DNA from: Rhodobacteraceae bacterium Alg231-04
Lineage (GTDB): Bacteria; Pseudomonadota; Alphaproteobacteria; Rhodobacterales; Rhodobacteraceae
Direction of reading: 5' to 3'
DNA: 64,000 nt
Assembly: GCA_900143635.1 (NCBI GenBank)
Contig: FREY01000011.1
Coordinates: 62,003 to 126,002, forward strand
The notes below the pieces were generated by a model. That model was not told where the DNA came from and did not search any database. It was given only the letters and a program-made list of their open reading frames with translations. Made by a program: the position numbers and the translations under genes. This document shows, one piece after another, positions 9,430 to 18,822 of the stretch (position 1 is its first letter; each line of letters begins with the position of its first letter).

Positions 9430-9802
9430 CCTGCCAATCCTTCTTTTTCTTTGCTCTGCTCAGCCGCGTTGAAACCGCTTGGCGGCCGCGCTGGCAAGGG
9501 GCAGACCTGCAGCCGCGCCCTGTGGGCAAAACCCCGCCGGACACCGTGCAATGGCTGGCAGAAAGCCGCCGCATCAGAAGGAAAAGGGAAAAAGACGGTC
9601 TGTCTGCAGAGGCGGCCGCAGACAGACCCGTCCAGTCGAAGGGTTCGGAATAGAAGGTCGACGCTGGCAGGCGCTGATGTGCCCGCTGTTGTCACCTTCA
9701 GACTGCGCCAAACGGCACGCCCGGCCAAGGCCAAAGCCAGCCCGCCAGCCCATTGGGCCGCTTTCTGCCGATTATGTACCTGGCCCTGCAACATCTTGCC
9801 GA
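9430..9802. other. 373-bp intergenic region upstream of the glycine-zipper lipoprotein
   Basis: No convincing gene is seen on either strand. The region holds a strong minus-strand terminator (9594-9631) for the 115-residue gene to its right. To the left of that should lie the promoter of the glycine-zipper lipoprotein, although no clear -35/-10 pair was identified. The remainder shows no repeat. Confidence 0.5.
9589..9631 (-). terminator. Rho-independent terminator
   Basis: A perfect 11-bp stem (GGTCTGTCTGC 9597-9607 with GCAGACAGACC 9618-9628), extended by a bulged GAC/GTC. On the minus strand it is followed by TTTTTCCC. It lies downstream of the 115-residue hypothetical gene and would end its transcript. 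Confidence 0.85.
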
Positions 9803-10150
9803 TCAGCCCCCGAAAATCTTGGGGAAAGAGATCTGCGCCGCCGTCACGTCAATGACGAGAAGCGCCTCATAGCTTTCCGGATCAAAGGGATCTTCGGCTG
9901 GCACGACCTCGCGGCCAAACAGCCAGCTCAACCGGCCAGCATCCAGATTGCCGCGTTCAAAGGGCTGGTCGCCGAAATTATCCCACAGGGCTTCCATGAA
10001 ACCCTCGTCGGCGCGCCGGTCAGGCGGCCTGCGGTCGGGGAACCGCTCACGGGCGGTGATGGCCGTCACCCCTTTGGGGTTGGGACGGCGGATGACAAAT
10101 TGAAAATCAGTTCCCGGCAAACGGCCGGGGAACCCGCGATGCTTCAGCAT
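9803..10150 (-). CDS. Conserved hypothetical protein, 115 residues
   Basis: This is a soluble basic-then-acidic protein with no signal peptide. Its N-terminal half is arginine-rich (GVTAITARERFPDRRPPDRR) and its C-terminal half has GRLSWLFGREVVPAEDPFDP and EALLVIDVTAAQISFPK. No known domain was recognised. It lies between pccB and pccA on their strand, with a strong terminator after it. Antisense readings here are longer but have no recognisable features, so this frame is preferred. Confidence 0.55.
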   Translation of the reverse strand: MLKHRGFPGRLPGTDFQFVIRRPNPKGVTAITARERFPDRRPPDRRADEGFMEALWDNFGDQPFERGNLDAGRLSWLFGREVVPAEDPFDPESYEALLVIDVTAAQISFPKIFGG

Positions 10151-10186
10151 GAGAGCGCCTCCTGCCCGGCGCCCAGCGGGTCGAAA

Positions 10187-10210
10187 GGGACCGGCCGTGG
10201 GGCCGGGCCC
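10187..10210 (-). terminator. Possible terminator after the 46-residue lipoprotein gene
   Basis: A stem of nine pairs with one mismatch (GGGACCGGC with GCCGGGCCC). On the minus strand TTTCG follows. It starts 10 bp after the stop of the small lipoprotein gene. The short T run makes it a weak call. Confidence 0.5.
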
Positions 10211-10219
10211 TTCTGTGTT

Positions 10220-10360
10220 TTACTTGTATTTGCCGGTGTAGACCGGCTCGGTTGTGATCGGCTCGGGCTCGACCACGACAAATTCTTCTTCCTGGGCTGC
10301 GCAGGCTGCAACTGCGGCCAGCAGGGTGACCATTGCCACCAGTTTGATGCTCTTGGACAT
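10220..10360 (-). CDS. 46-residue lipoprotein
   Basis: The translation begins MSKSIKLVAMVTLLAAVAAC, a complete type II signal peptide with lipobox VAAC. Only 27 residues remain after the lipidated cysteine: an acidic patch (QEEEFVVVEPEPI) ending in VYTGKYK. The start codon is in good context, a hairpin follows the stop, and third-position GC is high, so it looks like a real gene despite its size. It lies between the DUF6497-like gene and the 115-residue hypothetical. Function unknown. Confidence 0.78.
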   Translation of the reverse strand: MSKSIKLVAMVTLLAAVAACAAQEEEFVVVEPEPITTEPVYTGKYK

Positions 10361-10574
10361 TTTAGTCTCCAGACTAGTTTGTTGACACCTACGGAGGTTG
10401 GCTCCCCCGCCTGTCTCGACCTCAATATACGGGATGCCACATGGCTCCCGGTTGGGATCATAGCCTGAAATGCGGAAAAATCACGCCCCAATAGGGGCCT
10501 ACGGGCGGCTTGTGACCCGGAAAACGCGGTTTCCTGCCGATGCGGCCAGCGATCTACAAGATGTTGTCCCCGCA

Positions 10575-11072
10575 TCAGAATTCCTCCCAGATACAGGTGC
10601 CGCCTTCGGGGCGGTAGATCTCGAAAAACTGGGTGGCATCGGGGTCGGCGTCGCCAAAGACCACAGGACGGTCGGCCAGGGAAATCACCACCCTTGCCGG
10701 GGCCAGCCCCTCATCCTTGAGATAGGCCAGCGCCAGATCCGCACAGAGGTGGTCCATATCCGGGCCAGCCAGATCATAAGAGACACTGCCACCATCGCGG
10801 GCAATCGCAGGCGCCACAAAGCGGAACCGCGCCCAGAGCGCGCCCGGCGTGTCATCCAGCAGCACTTCGTGCAGAGTGATCGCCTGCCCCGAAGGAACAG
10901 TAGCCGAAACAGACAGTTGACCGCTATCGGCAAGCGCTGGCGTCAGAAATATCAGGGAAAGCAAACCAACCGAAATACCGCAGCCCCGACCCCGCAAGCG
11001 GGCTCCTCCTGCCGGGGCTGCAGGCGCTGCGCCAGAAGCGCGCGCTGTTCTATTTCGGCTGAGGCGGATCAT
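10575..11072 (-). CDS. Conserved secreted protein, DUF6497-like
   Basis: 165 residues. An arginine-rich start is followed by a hydrophobic segment (ISVGLLSLIFLTPALADS) that reads as a late signal peptide, so the true start may lie further in. The mature part contains PSGQAITLHEVLLDD, ARFRFVAPAIARDGG and a two-cysteine pattern (DHLCADLAL, GGTCIWEEF). This arrangement matches small Rhodobacteraceae proteins grouped as DUF6497, an assignment made from memory of the motif. It is on the pcc strand. Function unknown. Confidence 0.68.
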   Translation of the reverse strand: MIRLSRNRTARASGAAPAAPAGGARLRGRGCGISVGLLSLIFLTPALADSGQLSVSATVPSGQAITLHEVLLDDTPGALWARFRFVAPAIARDGGSVSYDLAGPDMDHLCADLALAYLKDEGLAPARVVISLADRPVVFGDADPDATQFFEIYRPEGGTCIWEEF

Positions 11073-11250
11073 GAAACTGATTCGGCTTTCAAGTCAAATG
11101 TTGATACAAATTTGCGCATTTTTTCCGGCAGTTGCCGCCAAGCTATGCGCTTTACGAAGATGGCTCCCGCAGTGATTGCGCTGTTAAGCGAATGGCCGCA
11201 CGCGCTGCGGGAATTGGCGCGGATATTTTGCTTGCACTTCGCCACAACCA

Positions 11251-11595
11251 TCATTTTGCCCCCCTGCGGGCGCCATTGCGCAGCCAGCGGTTGCGCTTGG
11301 CCGGATCCTCCAGAACGGCGGCTATCCGGTCCCGCAGACCAGGCGCCACCGGCCCCAGCACCCGCCCGCCTGCGGTGACCTTCAGGCCACCCTCCACAGG
11401 CTCGATACGCACCACTGGGGAAAACCCGCGCACATTCTGCACCGCGCGCCACATATCCTGCCGGATCTGATGCGCCAGCCGTAGCGGGCCGGCGGCAGGT
11501 AGCACGACGGAAGCACTCACATCCATATTGGCCGGGAGCTGACGGCACAGTGTCACCACGTCATTCTCGCGCAGGATATGCCATCCACGGCTCAT
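11251..11595 (-). CDS. Conserved hypothetical protein, 114 residues
   Basis: Starts MSRGWHILREND, a soluble protein with a basic C-terminus (KRNRWLRNGARRGAK). The ATG at 11595 was chosen because GAGGAG lies 6 bp upstream and because it overlaps the stop of the methyltransferase-like gene in an ATGA arrangement. VVTLCRQLPANMDVSASVVL and VRIEPVEGGLKVTAGGRV suggest a small alpha/beta fold. No family was recognised. It is translationally coupled to the ICMT-like gene. Confidence 0.62.
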   Translation of the reverse strand: MSRGWHILRENDVVTLCRQLPANMDVSASVVLPAAGPLRLAHQIRQDMWRAVQNVRGFSPVVRIEPVEGGLKVTAGGRVLGPVAPGLRDRIAAVLEDPAKRNRWLRNGARRGAK

Positions 11596-12062
11596 AGCCA
11601 TCTCCTCGTTTGCGACAGATGGCTGGTATAGGCCTCACCAAAGAGCCCAACCAAATAGCGTTCTTCCCGCAGGACCACGCCCCAGTGCAGAACGGTCCAG
11701 ACGACCACGGCACCGGCAAGCGCCCAATCGAGCGAAAACAACAACGCCAGACCCAGCTGCAAAATCACCATCCCCAGATACATCGGGTTGCGGGTGAACC
11801 GATACGGACCAGACTGGACAAACTGCAGGGCCGGCTGACGCGGGTCCACATTGGTTCCGGCACGTTTGAAGGCCCGTGTACCGCTAACCGCCAAGGCACC
11901 CGCGGCCAGTGAAAGGCAAACACCAGGCCACAGAATCGCGGGCGTCCCGGCCGCTGGCAGCACGCGCAGCGGCAGCAGCCACTCAAGCGCGAGCGCCGCA
12001 AGCGGCACCGCAACAGAGACTGCGGGCGGGAAAACCGCGATATCGGGACCGTTCTTCTGCAT
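11592..12062 (-). CDS. Isoprenylcysteine carboxyl methyltransferase (ICMT/PEMT)-like membrane protein
   Basis: 156 residues with about four membrane segments. The C-terminal signature is GPYRFTRNPMYLGMVILQLG and, further on, REERYLVGLFGEAY. Together these are the S-adenosylmethionine-binding R-x-x-R-N-P-x-Y and E-E-x-x-L motifs of the ICMT/PEMT family. Bacterial members methylate lipids or small molecules; the substrate is unknown. It begins 29 bp after the pccB stop, on the same strand, and overlaps the next gene by 4 bp. Confidence 0.85.
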   Translation of the reverse strand: MQKNGPDIAVFPPAVSVAVPLAALALEWLLPLRVLPAAGTPAILWPGVCLSLAAGALAVSGTRAFKRAGTNVDPRQPALQFVQSGPYRFTRNPMYLGMVILQLGLALLFSLDWALAGAVVVWTVLHWGVVLREERYLVGLFGEAYTSHLSQTRRWL

Positions 12063-12091
12063 TCTGGCTCCTGCCGCTTAGACCCGAAGGA

Positions 12092-13624
12092 TCACAGCGG
12101 GATATTGTCGTGCTTCTTCCACGGGTTCTCCAGCTTCTTGTTGCGAAGGCTGGCAAAGGCGCGGGAGACACGGCGGCGGGTGGACCGGGGCTGGATCACC
12201 TCGTCGATGAAGCCTTTTTCGGCTGCCACAAAGGGGTTGGCGAAACGGTCTTCATAATCTGCCGTATGCGCGGCGATCTTTTCCGCATCACCCAGATCGG
12301 CGCGGTGGATGATCTCGGTCGCGCCCTTGGCGCCCATCACGGCAATCTCAGCCGTCGGCCAGGCATAGTTGAAATCACCGCGCAGGTGTTTGGAGGCCAT
12401 AACATCATATGCGCCACCATAGGCCTTGCGGGTGATCACGGTCACTTTCGGCACTGTCGCTTCACCATAGGCAAACAGCAGCTTGGCACCGTGCTTGATC
12501 ACCCCGCCATATTCCTGAGAGGTGCCCGGCAGGAAGCCCGGCACGTCGACCAACGTCAGGATCGGGATCTCGAAACAGTCGCAGAAGCGTACGAATCGCG
12601 CTGCCTTGCGCGACGAGTCGATATCCAGACAGCCCGCAAGCACCATCGGCTGGTTCGCCACTACACCGACGGTCTGCCCTTCAAGGCGGATGAACCCGGT
12701 GATGATGTTCTTGGCGTAGTCTTCCTGAATCTCGTAGAAATCGCCCTCATCCGCCACTTTGGTGATGAGTTCTTTCATATCATACGGGGAATTGGGGTTC
12801 TCCGGGATCAGCGTATCAAGGCTGTCCTCGATGCGACCCGGTTCATCAAAGAAGGGGCGCACGGGCGGCTTTTCACGATTGTTGAGCGGCAGGAAGTCGA
12901 CCAGACGGCGCACTTCGGCCAATGCTTCGACGTCATTTTCAAAAGCACCATCCGCAACGGATGACTTTTTGGTATGGGTCGAGGCACCGCCCAGCTCCTC
13001 GGCTGTGACGACTTCGTTGGTGACGGTCTTGACCACATCAGGGCCGGTCACGAACATATAAGAGGTGTCTTTCACCATGAAGATGAAATCGGTCATCGCG
13101 GGCGAATAGACCGCGCCGCCGGCACAGGGCCCCATGATGACAGAGATCTGCGGCACCACGCCCGAGGCCATGATATTGCGCTGGAACACTTCGGCATACC
13201 CCGCGAGAGAGGCCACGCCTTCCTGAATACGCGCACCACCGGAATCGTTGATGCCAATCACCGGCGCGCCGTTCTGCACGGCCATATCCATGATCTTGCA
13301 GATTTTTTCCGCGTGGGTTTCGCTGAGCGAGCCACCAAAGACGGTGAAATCCTGACTGAAGACATAGACCATACGGCCATTGATCGTCCCCCAACCGGTC
13401 ACCACGCCATCACCGGCCGGGCGGTCTTCCTCCATCCCGAAATCGGTGCAGCGGTGCGCCTTGAACATGTCGAACTCCTCAAAGGAGTCTTCATCCAGCA
13501 GCAGTTCGATACGTTCACGGGCAGTCAGCTTGCCGCGACCGTGCTGCGCATCGATGCGGCGCTGGCCGCCACCAAGGCGGGCGGCATCGCGGCGGTCTTC
13601 CAGTTCGGACAGAATATCTTTCAT
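12092..13624 (-). CDS. pccB: Propionyl-CoA carboxylase beta subunit (carboxyltransferase)
   Basis: Transfers CO2 from carboxybiotin to propionyl-CoA. 510 residues with two crotonase-fold halves. The N-half carries [20 protein letters not shown] and [17 protein letters not shown]. The C-half carries [20 protein letters not shown] and [15 protein letters not shown]. The aspartate in AYD is the residue that favours propionyl-CoA over acetyl-CoA in studied actinobacterial carboxylases. The start is preceded by GAGGGGACCCC. It heads the minus-strand propionate series, and PccR-type boxes lie 75-114 bp upstream. Confidence 0.97.
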   Translation of the reverse strand: MKDILSELEDRRDAARLGGGQRRIDAQHGRGKLTARERIELLLDEDSFEEFDMFKAHRCTDFGMEEDRPAGDGVVTGWGTINGRMVYVFSQDFTVFGGSLSETHAEKICKIMDMAVQNGAPVIGINDSGGARIQEGVASLAGYAEVFQRNIMASGVVPQISVIMGPCAGGAVYSPAMTDFIFMVKDTSYMFVTGPDVVKTVTNEVVTAEELGGASTHTKKSSVADGAFENDVEALAEVRRLVDFLPLNNREKPPVRPFFDEPGRIEDSLDTLIPENPNSPYDMKELITKVADEGDFYEIQEDYAKNIITGFIRLEGQTVGVVANQPMVLAGCLDIDSSRKAARFVRFCDCFEIPILTLVDVPGFLPGTSQEYGGVIKHGAKLLFAYGEATVPKVTVITRKAYGGAYDVMASKHLRGDFNYAWPTAEIAVMGAKGATEIIHRADLGDAEKIAAHTADYEDRFANPFVAAEKGFIDEVIQPRSTRRRVSRAFASLRNKKLENPWKKHDNIPL

Positions 13625-13698
13625 GGCGGGGTCCCCTCACAGCATTTGATGGCGACCATATATTGCGCCGCGCTGCGGCAAAAGCTAATTATCGCATA

Positions 13699-13738
13699 TT
13701 TGCAAACCGTGAATATACCTCTTGGTGGAAACTGCAAA
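13699..13738. promoter_or_regulatory. Candidate PccR (ScfR) boxes upstream of pccB
   Basis: A perfect palindrome TTTGCAAA lies at 13699-13706 and a partial copy (ACTGCAAA) at 13731-13738, about 32 bp apart centre to centre. The ScfR regulators RamB and PccR bind TTTGCAAA-type motifs. The cognate gene is 1.4 kb away and has the same boxes. The sites lie in the 188-bp gap between pccB and the MFS gene, so either could be controlled. Confidence 0.7.
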
Positions 13739-13812
13739 TTAGCTAATTCACTCAATAAGTAAAATCAGCCGCACCGATGGACAAGCCTGTGTAGCTGACA
13801 TAGGTCAGATGA

Positions 13813-15024
13813 ATGAATGGTGCCACGAACCGATTTTTAAGCCGACGCGGGCCGCCGCATATTGCGACCCTGATCATCCTGTGCAGCCTGTCTTCGCTGT
13901 CGATGACGATTATCCTGCCTTCACTGCCGGGCATGGCTGCCTATTTCGAGGCGGATTACCGGCTGTTGCAGCTTTCGGTGGCACTGTATCTTGCGATGAA
14001 CGCTGTGGTGCAGATCTTTGTCGGCCCGATCTCAGATTCCTTTGGCCGCCGCCCGGTGATCATCGCCGGTCTGGTGCTGTTCTTTCTGGCCACACTCGGC
14101 TGCATCTTTTCGCCCAATGCCACCGTCTTTCTGATCTTCCGCATGGCGCAGGCGGTGATTGCCACAGCCATGGTTCTCAGCCGCGCCGCGGTGCGCGACA
14201 TTTACGATTCTGACAAGGCCGCCAGCATGATCGGCTATGTCACGATGGGCATGGCTGTTGTTCCGATGATCGCCCCTGCCATCGGTGGCGTCCTGGAAGG
14301 CCTGTTCGGCTGGACTGCCAGTTTCTGGTTGGTCGCCGCATTGACTCTGGCCACCTGGGCCATTGTCCACTTCGACTTTGCCGAAACGGCGCATAAAAGC
14401 GGCAAAAGCCTGATTGCCCAGTTTCGCGAATACCCCGAACTGCTGCGCTCGCCGCGCTTCTGGGGCTACTCCTTGTCATCAGGTTTCGCGTCTGGTGCCT
14501 TCTTTGCCTATCTGGGCGGCGCGCCCTATGTGGGCACCGAAATCTACAACCTCAGCCCGGCAGCCCTGGGCGTCTTCTTTGCGACGCCTTCGATTGGCTA
14601 TGCATTGGGCAACTTCCTGTCCGGTCGCTACTCGGTCCGCTTCGGCATCAACCGCATGGTGCTCTGGGGCAATTGGATCGTGGGCGCAGGCGTCGGCCTC
14701 TCGGTCGTGCTGGCGCTACTAGGCCTCGACAGCCAATGGACGTTCTTTGGCCTGATGATCCCGGTTGGCATCGGCAACGGCATGTCGATCCCCAATGCCA
14801 CCGCCGGCGCCCTGTCGGTGCGCCCGCATCTGGCCGGTTCTGCCTCTGGTCTTAGCGGCGCTTTGATGCTGGGTCTTGGTGCCGGGCTCAGCGCCTATGC
14901 CGGCTGGCTGCTTGGCCCCGGATCGTCGGCCATACCGCTGCTTCTGGTCATGCTGGGCAGTGCCGCAGTGGGCATCGTGACCATTCTTGGCGTTATCCGC
15001 CGGGAACGCGCACTTGGGCTCTGA
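13813..15024 (+). CDS. MFS transporter, Bcr/CflA-type drug-resistance exporter
   Basis: 403 residues with twelve predicted membrane helices. DSFGRRPVIIAG between helices 2 and 3 is MFS motif A. SRAAVRDIYDSDKAASMIGY and APAIGGVLEGLFGW match the Bcr/CflA subfamily (motif C region). It exports drugs or metabolites by proton antiport; the substrate is unknown. It lies between pccB (divergent) and pccR (downstream, same strand). Its position suggests shared control from the boxes before pccB, which is an inference. Confidence 0.9.
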   Translation: MNGATNRFLSRRGPPHIATLIILCSLSSLSMTIILPSLPGMAAYFEADYRLLQLSVALYLAMNAVVQIFVGPISDSFGRRPVIIAGLVLFFLATLGCIFSPNATVFLIFRMAQAVIATAMVLSRAAVRDIYDSDKAASMIGYVTMGMAVVPMIAPAIGGVLEGLFGWTASFWLVAALTLATWAIVHFDFAETAHKSGKSLIAQFREYPELLRSPRFWGYSLSSGFASGAFFAYLGGAPYVGTEIYNLSPAALGVFFATPSIGYALGNFLSGRYSVRFGINRMVLWGNWIVGAGVGLSVVLALLGLDSQWTFFGLMIPVGIGNGMSIPNATAGALSVRPHLAGSASGLSGALMLGLGAGLSAYAGWLLGPGSSAIPLLLVMLGSAAVGIVTILGVIRRERALGL

Positions 15025-15099
15025 CCCGGATCAGGTTTTGAAATCAATCAGTTGACACCTGCGCATTGCGTGGACGTTCTGTCGCCTTGTCAGGTGTGG

Positions 15100-15136
15100 T
15101 TTGCAATTCTACAGTTCACCCCACACTCTTTGCAAA
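15100..15136. promoter_or_regulatory. Candidate PccR boxes upstream of pccR
   Basis: TTTGCAAT at 15100-15107 and a perfect TTTGCAAA at 15129-15136, 29 bp apart, end 10 bp before the pccR start codon. The spacing is close to that of the two boxes before pccB. The position over the start region fits autorepression. Confidence 0.66.
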
Positions 15137-15146
15137 GGCGCCCATC

Positions 15147-16535
15147 ATGGCCACTCAAAAACTATATGCTGGTGCCAAACTGCGCGAGATGCGCACCCGC
15201 CTGTCCCTCACCCAGAAAGAATTCGCCGCCAAACTTGGCGTGTCACTGCCCTATCTGAACCAGATGGAAAACAACAACCGCCCGGTGTCGACCACCGTTA
15301 TTCTGGCGCTGGCGCAGGAATTCGGGCTGGATGTAACCGAGCTCTCCACCGGTGACAGCGAAAGGCTGGTCACCGACATGCGCGAGGTTCTGGCCGACCC
15401 GGTCTTTGCAGGCGATGCACCGCCGCTGGCTGATCTGCGCCTTTCCGCCTCCAATGCACCGGCGCTGGCGCGGGCCTTCCTTGAACTGCACCGCGCCTAC
15501 CGCCAAACCCACGAAAGGCTTGCCTCGCTGGACGAGGCCCTGGGCCGCGAGGACGCCCGCATTCAGGCCTCCCCCTGGGAGGAGGTGCGCGACTTTTTTC
15601 ATTACTGCGACAACTACATTGACGCGGTGGACCGGGCTGCCGAACGTTTTGCCGCGGGTCGTGACATCCGCACCGCCGCGCTGAAAGCCCTGCAACAATC
15701 CGGCGTATCGGTCGAAGAAACCGATATCGACCGCCTGCGCCACTATGACGGCGATGAGAAAACCCTGCGCCTGTCCAATCGCGCCGCGCCGGAAACGCGG
15801 CTGTTTCAAATGCTCTTGCAGGTGGCGCTGCTGCGTCAGAACGATCTCTTAGAGGCCACACTCGACTTTGCCCGCTTTCACAGCGAAGAGGCCCGCGCCA
15901 TCGCCAAGATTGGTCTGGCAAACTACTTTGCCGGTGCCGCCCTGATGCCCTATGGCCGTTTTCTGGCCGCAGCACAGGAAACCCGCCACGATCTGGAGCT
16001 GCTGTCCTCGCGTTTCGGCGCATCGGTCGAACAGGTGGCCCACCGGCTGTCCACCCTGCAGCGCCCCGGTGCCAAGGGCATTCCCTTTTTCTTTGTCCGC
16101 GTCGATCAGGCCGGCACCATCACCAAACGCCATTCGGCCACCCGGCTGCAGTTTGCACGTTTTGGCGGCGCCTGCCCTTTGTGGAATGTGCATCGCGCCT
16201 TTGAAACACCGGGGCGGTTTTTGCGCCAGTTGGCAGAGACCCCAGACGGGGTGCAATACATCTCACTGGCCCGCGACGTCTCCAAGACCGGCGGCAGCTT
16301 TGGCGCCCCGGTGCGCCGCTATGCCATAGCCCTGGGATGCGAGATCCGCCACGCGGCCTCACTTGTCTACGCTGACAATATGGATGTGAAGAACGATGCC
16401 GCCTTTGAACCGATCGGCATTTCCTGCCGCATCTGCGAACGCAAAGACTGCCACCAGCGTTCAGTTCCGCCACTGGAGCGACGGCTGACGGTGAATGCAG
16501 ATGCGCGCGGCGTCCTACCCTACGAGGTAAGCTGA
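15147..16535 (+). CDS. pccR: Short-chain fatty acyl-CoA transcriptional regulator (PccR/RamB type)
   Basis: 462 residues. The N-terminus is an XRE-type helix-turn-helix (KLREMRTRLSLTQKEFAAKL, then LPYLNQMENNNRPVS). The long remainder matches the ScfR family, which senses short-chain acyl-CoA esters. A C-terminal cysteine cluster (ISCRICERKDCHQRSVPP) is typical of that family. The start at 15147 (MATQKLY) was chosen because the helix-turn-helix follows at once and the upstream region carries operator-like boxes. In Rhodobacter sphaeroides PccR controls pccB in response to propionate and acetate; the same role is inferred here from location and boxes. Confidence 0.9.
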   Translation: MATQKLYAGAKLREMRTRLSLTQKEFAAKLGVSLPYLNQMENNNRPVSTTVILALAQEFGLDVTELSTGDSERLVTDMREVLADPVFAGDAPPLADLRLSASNAPALARAFLELHRAYRQTHERLASLDEALGREDARIQASPWEEVRDFFHYCDNYIDAVDRAAERFAAGRDIRTAALKALQQSGVSVEETDIDRLRHYDGDEKTLRLSNRAAPETRLFQMLLQVALLRQNDLLEATLDFARFHSEEARAIAKIGLANYFAGAALMPYGRFLAAAQETRHDLELLSSRFGASVEQVAHRLSTLQRPGAKGIPFFFVRVDQAGTITKRHSATRLQFARFGGACPLWNVHRAFETPGRFLRQLAETPDGVQYISLARDVSKTGGSFGAPVRRYAIALGCEIRHAASLVYADNMDVKNDAAFEPIGISCRICERKDCHQRSVPPLERRLTVNADARGVLPYEVS

Positions 16536-16603
16536 AACAGGCAGAACGCCCGCGCGCCGGATAAATGGTACGATCCGGCTTTGTTTGATAGGGGGAAAAT
16601 GTC

Positions 16604-16631
16604 GCAGGAGGCCGCAAAAGCAACCTCCTGC
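16604..16631 (-). terminator. Terminator of the YdcH-like gene
   Basis: Perfect 8-bp stem GCAGGAGG/CCTCCTGC with a 12-base loop, 8 bp after the stop codon. On the minus strand GACATTTTCCCC follows. It may also serve the convergent pccR transcript. Confidence 0.65.
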
Positions 16632-16638
16632 CGCCTAA

Positions 16639-16878
16639 TTAGGCTTTTGACAGAATTCCCCAGATTTCATCCTTCAGCGTCGCACGCTGCTTGCGCATAT
16701 CGGTTTCGGCCTGCGGCGACACCGGTTCCACGTTGGTTTCGGCCCGGTGCACGGCCCGGTTCACCTCGTGATACTCATCCGCCAGTTTGGCAAAATGCGC
16801 ATCAGACTGTTTGAGGCTGCTCATCAGTTCGACTTTGTCCGGGAATTCTTCGGCCAGCTCATGGGGCGTATTGGACAC
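16639..16878 (-). CDS. YdcH family (DUF465) protein
   Basis: 79 residues, wholly helical and charged: SNTPHELAEEFPDK, then LKQSDAHFAKLADEYHEVNR and EMRKQ-like MRKQRATLKDEIW. This is the DUF465/YdcH two-helix pattern. A GTG start at 16878 is chosen because AAGGAG lies just upstream; a longer ATG reading to 16905 would swallow the ribosome-binding site. Cytosolic, function unknown. It stands alone, convergent with pccR. Confidence 0.88.
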   Translation of the reverse strand: MSNTPHELAEEFPDKVELMSSLKQSDAHFAKLADEYHEVNRAVHRAETNVEPVSPQAETDMRKQRATLKDEIWGILSKA

Positions 16879-16993
16879 CTGTTCGCTCCTTCTTTCTAGG
16901 GTCACAGACAGGGTAGAATCGGCTAAAAGGCACGGCCTTGACGCGGATCAAACCAAAGCAAAAACCTCACCTTTTTCACAAAGAAATTTGACA

Positions 16994-17022
16994 GCGGCGG
17001 AAGCCGAGTGAACTTCCGCCGC
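16994..17022 (-). terminator. Likely terminator of the bet operon
   Basis: A perfect 10-bp stem (GCGGCGGAAG/CTTCCGCCGC) with a 9-base loop, about 64 bp after the betA stop. On the minus strand TGTCAAATTTC follows, so the T run is interrupted. Confidence 0.6.
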
Positions 17023-17085
17023 CGCACAGGGCTGACCGGGCAGGCAGCCAATCATTCGCCGCCCGGACAGGCTGTTATAAGACGC

Positions 17086-18741
17086 TCAGCGCTGCGCCGT
17101 CTGCCACTCCGGGTGGAACCAGGGCTCAGAATTCGCCGGTGCCAGCCTGCGACCCAGAATATGGTCCGCTGCCTTTTCACCGGTCATTATCGACGGCCCG
17201 TTCAGGTTGCCATTGGGGATGCGCGGAAAGATGGAGCTGTCGGCGACCCGCAGCCCCTCGACGCCGATCACCCGGCATTCCGGATCCACCACGGAAGTAG
17301 GATCATTCACCGCCCCCATCTTGCAGGTGCCACAGGGATGGAAGGCACTCTCCACGTGTTCACGGATGAAACTATCCAGCTCCTCATCGGACTGCATTGC
17401 ATCCCCCGGCTGGATTTCGTGTTTCACAAAGGGCTTGAACGCATCCTGTGCAAAAATCTCGCGGGTCAGGCGAATGCATTTGCGGAAATCCACCCAGTCC
17501 TGTTCGGTGGACATATAGTTGAACAGGATATTGGGTGCCTCTTTTGGATCACCCGAGGCCAGTGTGACCGCCCCGCGCGAGGGGGATCGCATCGGCCCCA
17601 CATGGGCCTGAAACCCGTGCCCTTCGGCCGCCGCCTGCCCGTCATAGCGCACTGCGATGGGCAAGAAATGATACTGGATATCCGGGTAATCGATGCCCGC
17701 GCGCGAGCGGATGAAAGCAGCACTTTCAAACTGGTTCGACGCACCCAGACCGGTCTTGGTGAACAGCCACTGCGCGCCAATCATGGCCTTGCTGATCAGG
17801 TTCCAATGCTTGAACAGCGTGATTGGCTGGCTCGACGCCATCTGCAGATACAACTCCAGATGATCCTGCAGGTTTTGCCCAACACCGGGGCGATCCGCAA
17901 CGACGTCAATACCGTGTTCTGCAAGATGCTGCGCCGGGCCGATGCCCGACAGCATCAGCAGTTTGGGTGAATTCAAAGACGAGGCCGCGAGGATCACCTC
18001 AACCTCGGCCCGGATCACCTCGACCTTGCCACCGCGTTCAACCTCGACCCCAACGGCGCGGCCCTCTTCGATCACCACTTTGCGGGCAAAGGCGCGGATC
18101 AGCTCGCAGTTCTCGCGCTTCAGGGCAGGCTTCAGATAGGCATTGGCCGCCGACCAGCGCCGCCCTTTGTGAACGGTCTGCTCCATCGGGCCAAAGCCCT
18201 CTTGCTGCTCTCCGTTATAGTCGCCGGTGACCGGGTATCCCGCCTGACGGCCGGCCTCGACAAAGGCGCTGTGCAGAGGGTTGTCGCGCGGGCCGCGGCT
18301 GATGTGCAGCGGGCCATCCTTGCCGCGCCAATCCGCATCACCGCCCTGCCCGCCTTCGTGCCATGTTTCCATGCGCTTGAAATAGGGCAGCACATCCGCG
18401 TAAGACCAGCCCGCGGCACCGCTTTCGGCCCAATGGGCATAGTCACCCGCATGGCCGCGCACATAGACCATCCCGTTGATCGACGACGAGCCGCCAACAA
18501 CCTTGCCACGCGGCGTCACCAGTGACCGGCCATCCAGATGCGGTTCCGGCTGGGTCTTATAGCCCCAGTCATAAAGGCTCATATTCATCGGATAGCTCAG
18601 CGCGGCGGGCATCTGGATAAGAGGGCCAACATCCGTGCCGCCATGTTCAATCACCAAAACCCGCTTACCCGCCTCGGCCAGACGATAGGCCATGGCACAG
18701 CCCGCAGACCCAGCCCCGACAATCACATATTCCGCGTTCAT
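17086..18741 (-). CDS. betA: Choline dehydrogenase
   Basis: FAD-dependent oxidation of choline to betaine aldehyde, feeding BetB. 551 residues of the GMC oxidoreductase family. [20 protein letters not shown] binds the FAD ADP moiety. [18 protein letters not shown] is GMC signature 1 and [19 protein letters not shown] is signature 2. HPCGTCKMG and [19 protein letters not shown] are the C-terminal active-site region with the catalytic His/Asn. The ATG at 18741 has GGAG upstream; an ATG five codons earlier is possible. It is last in the minus-strand series BCCT-betB-betA and is separated from betB by a large hairpin. Confidence 0.95.
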   Translation of the reverse strand: MNAEYVIVGAGSAGCAMAYRLAEAGKRVLVIEHGGTDVGPLIQMPAALSYPMNMSLYDWGYKTQPEPHLDGRSLVTPRGKVVGGSSSINGMVYVRGHAGDYAHWAESGAAGWSYADVLPYFKRMETWHEGGQGGDADWRGKDGPLHISRGPRDNPLHSAFVEAGRQAGYPVTGDYNGEQQEGFGPMEQTVHKGRRWSAANAYLKPALKRENCELIRAFARKVVIEEGRAVGVEVERGGKVEVIRAEVEVILAASSLNSPKLLMLSGIGPAQHLAEHGIDVVADRPGVGQNLQDHLELYLQMASSQPITLFKHWNLISKAMIGAQWLFTKTGLGASNQFESAAFIRSRAGIDYPDIQYHFLPIAVRYDGQAAAEGHGFQAHVGPMRSPSRGAVTLASGDPKEAPNILFNYMSTEQDWVDFRKCIRLTREIFAQDAFKPFVKHEIQPGDAMQSDEELDSFIREHVESAFHPCGTCKMGAVNDPTSVVDPECRVIGVEGLRVADSSIFPRIPNGNLNGPSIMTGEKAADHILGRRLAPANSEPWFHPEWQTAQR

Positions 18742-18822
18742 CGCGTCTTTCTCCATCTCGCAGCTTCGTCTGCTGATTCTCGATTATTCCAACCGTCTGA
18801 GCCGGTCAGCGTCCCCCGCCCC

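Noticed and set aside
9479-10468. A 329-codon open frame on the plus strand
   Set aside because: It runs through a strong minus-strand terminator and opposite two plausible minus-strand genes, and has no recognisable domain.
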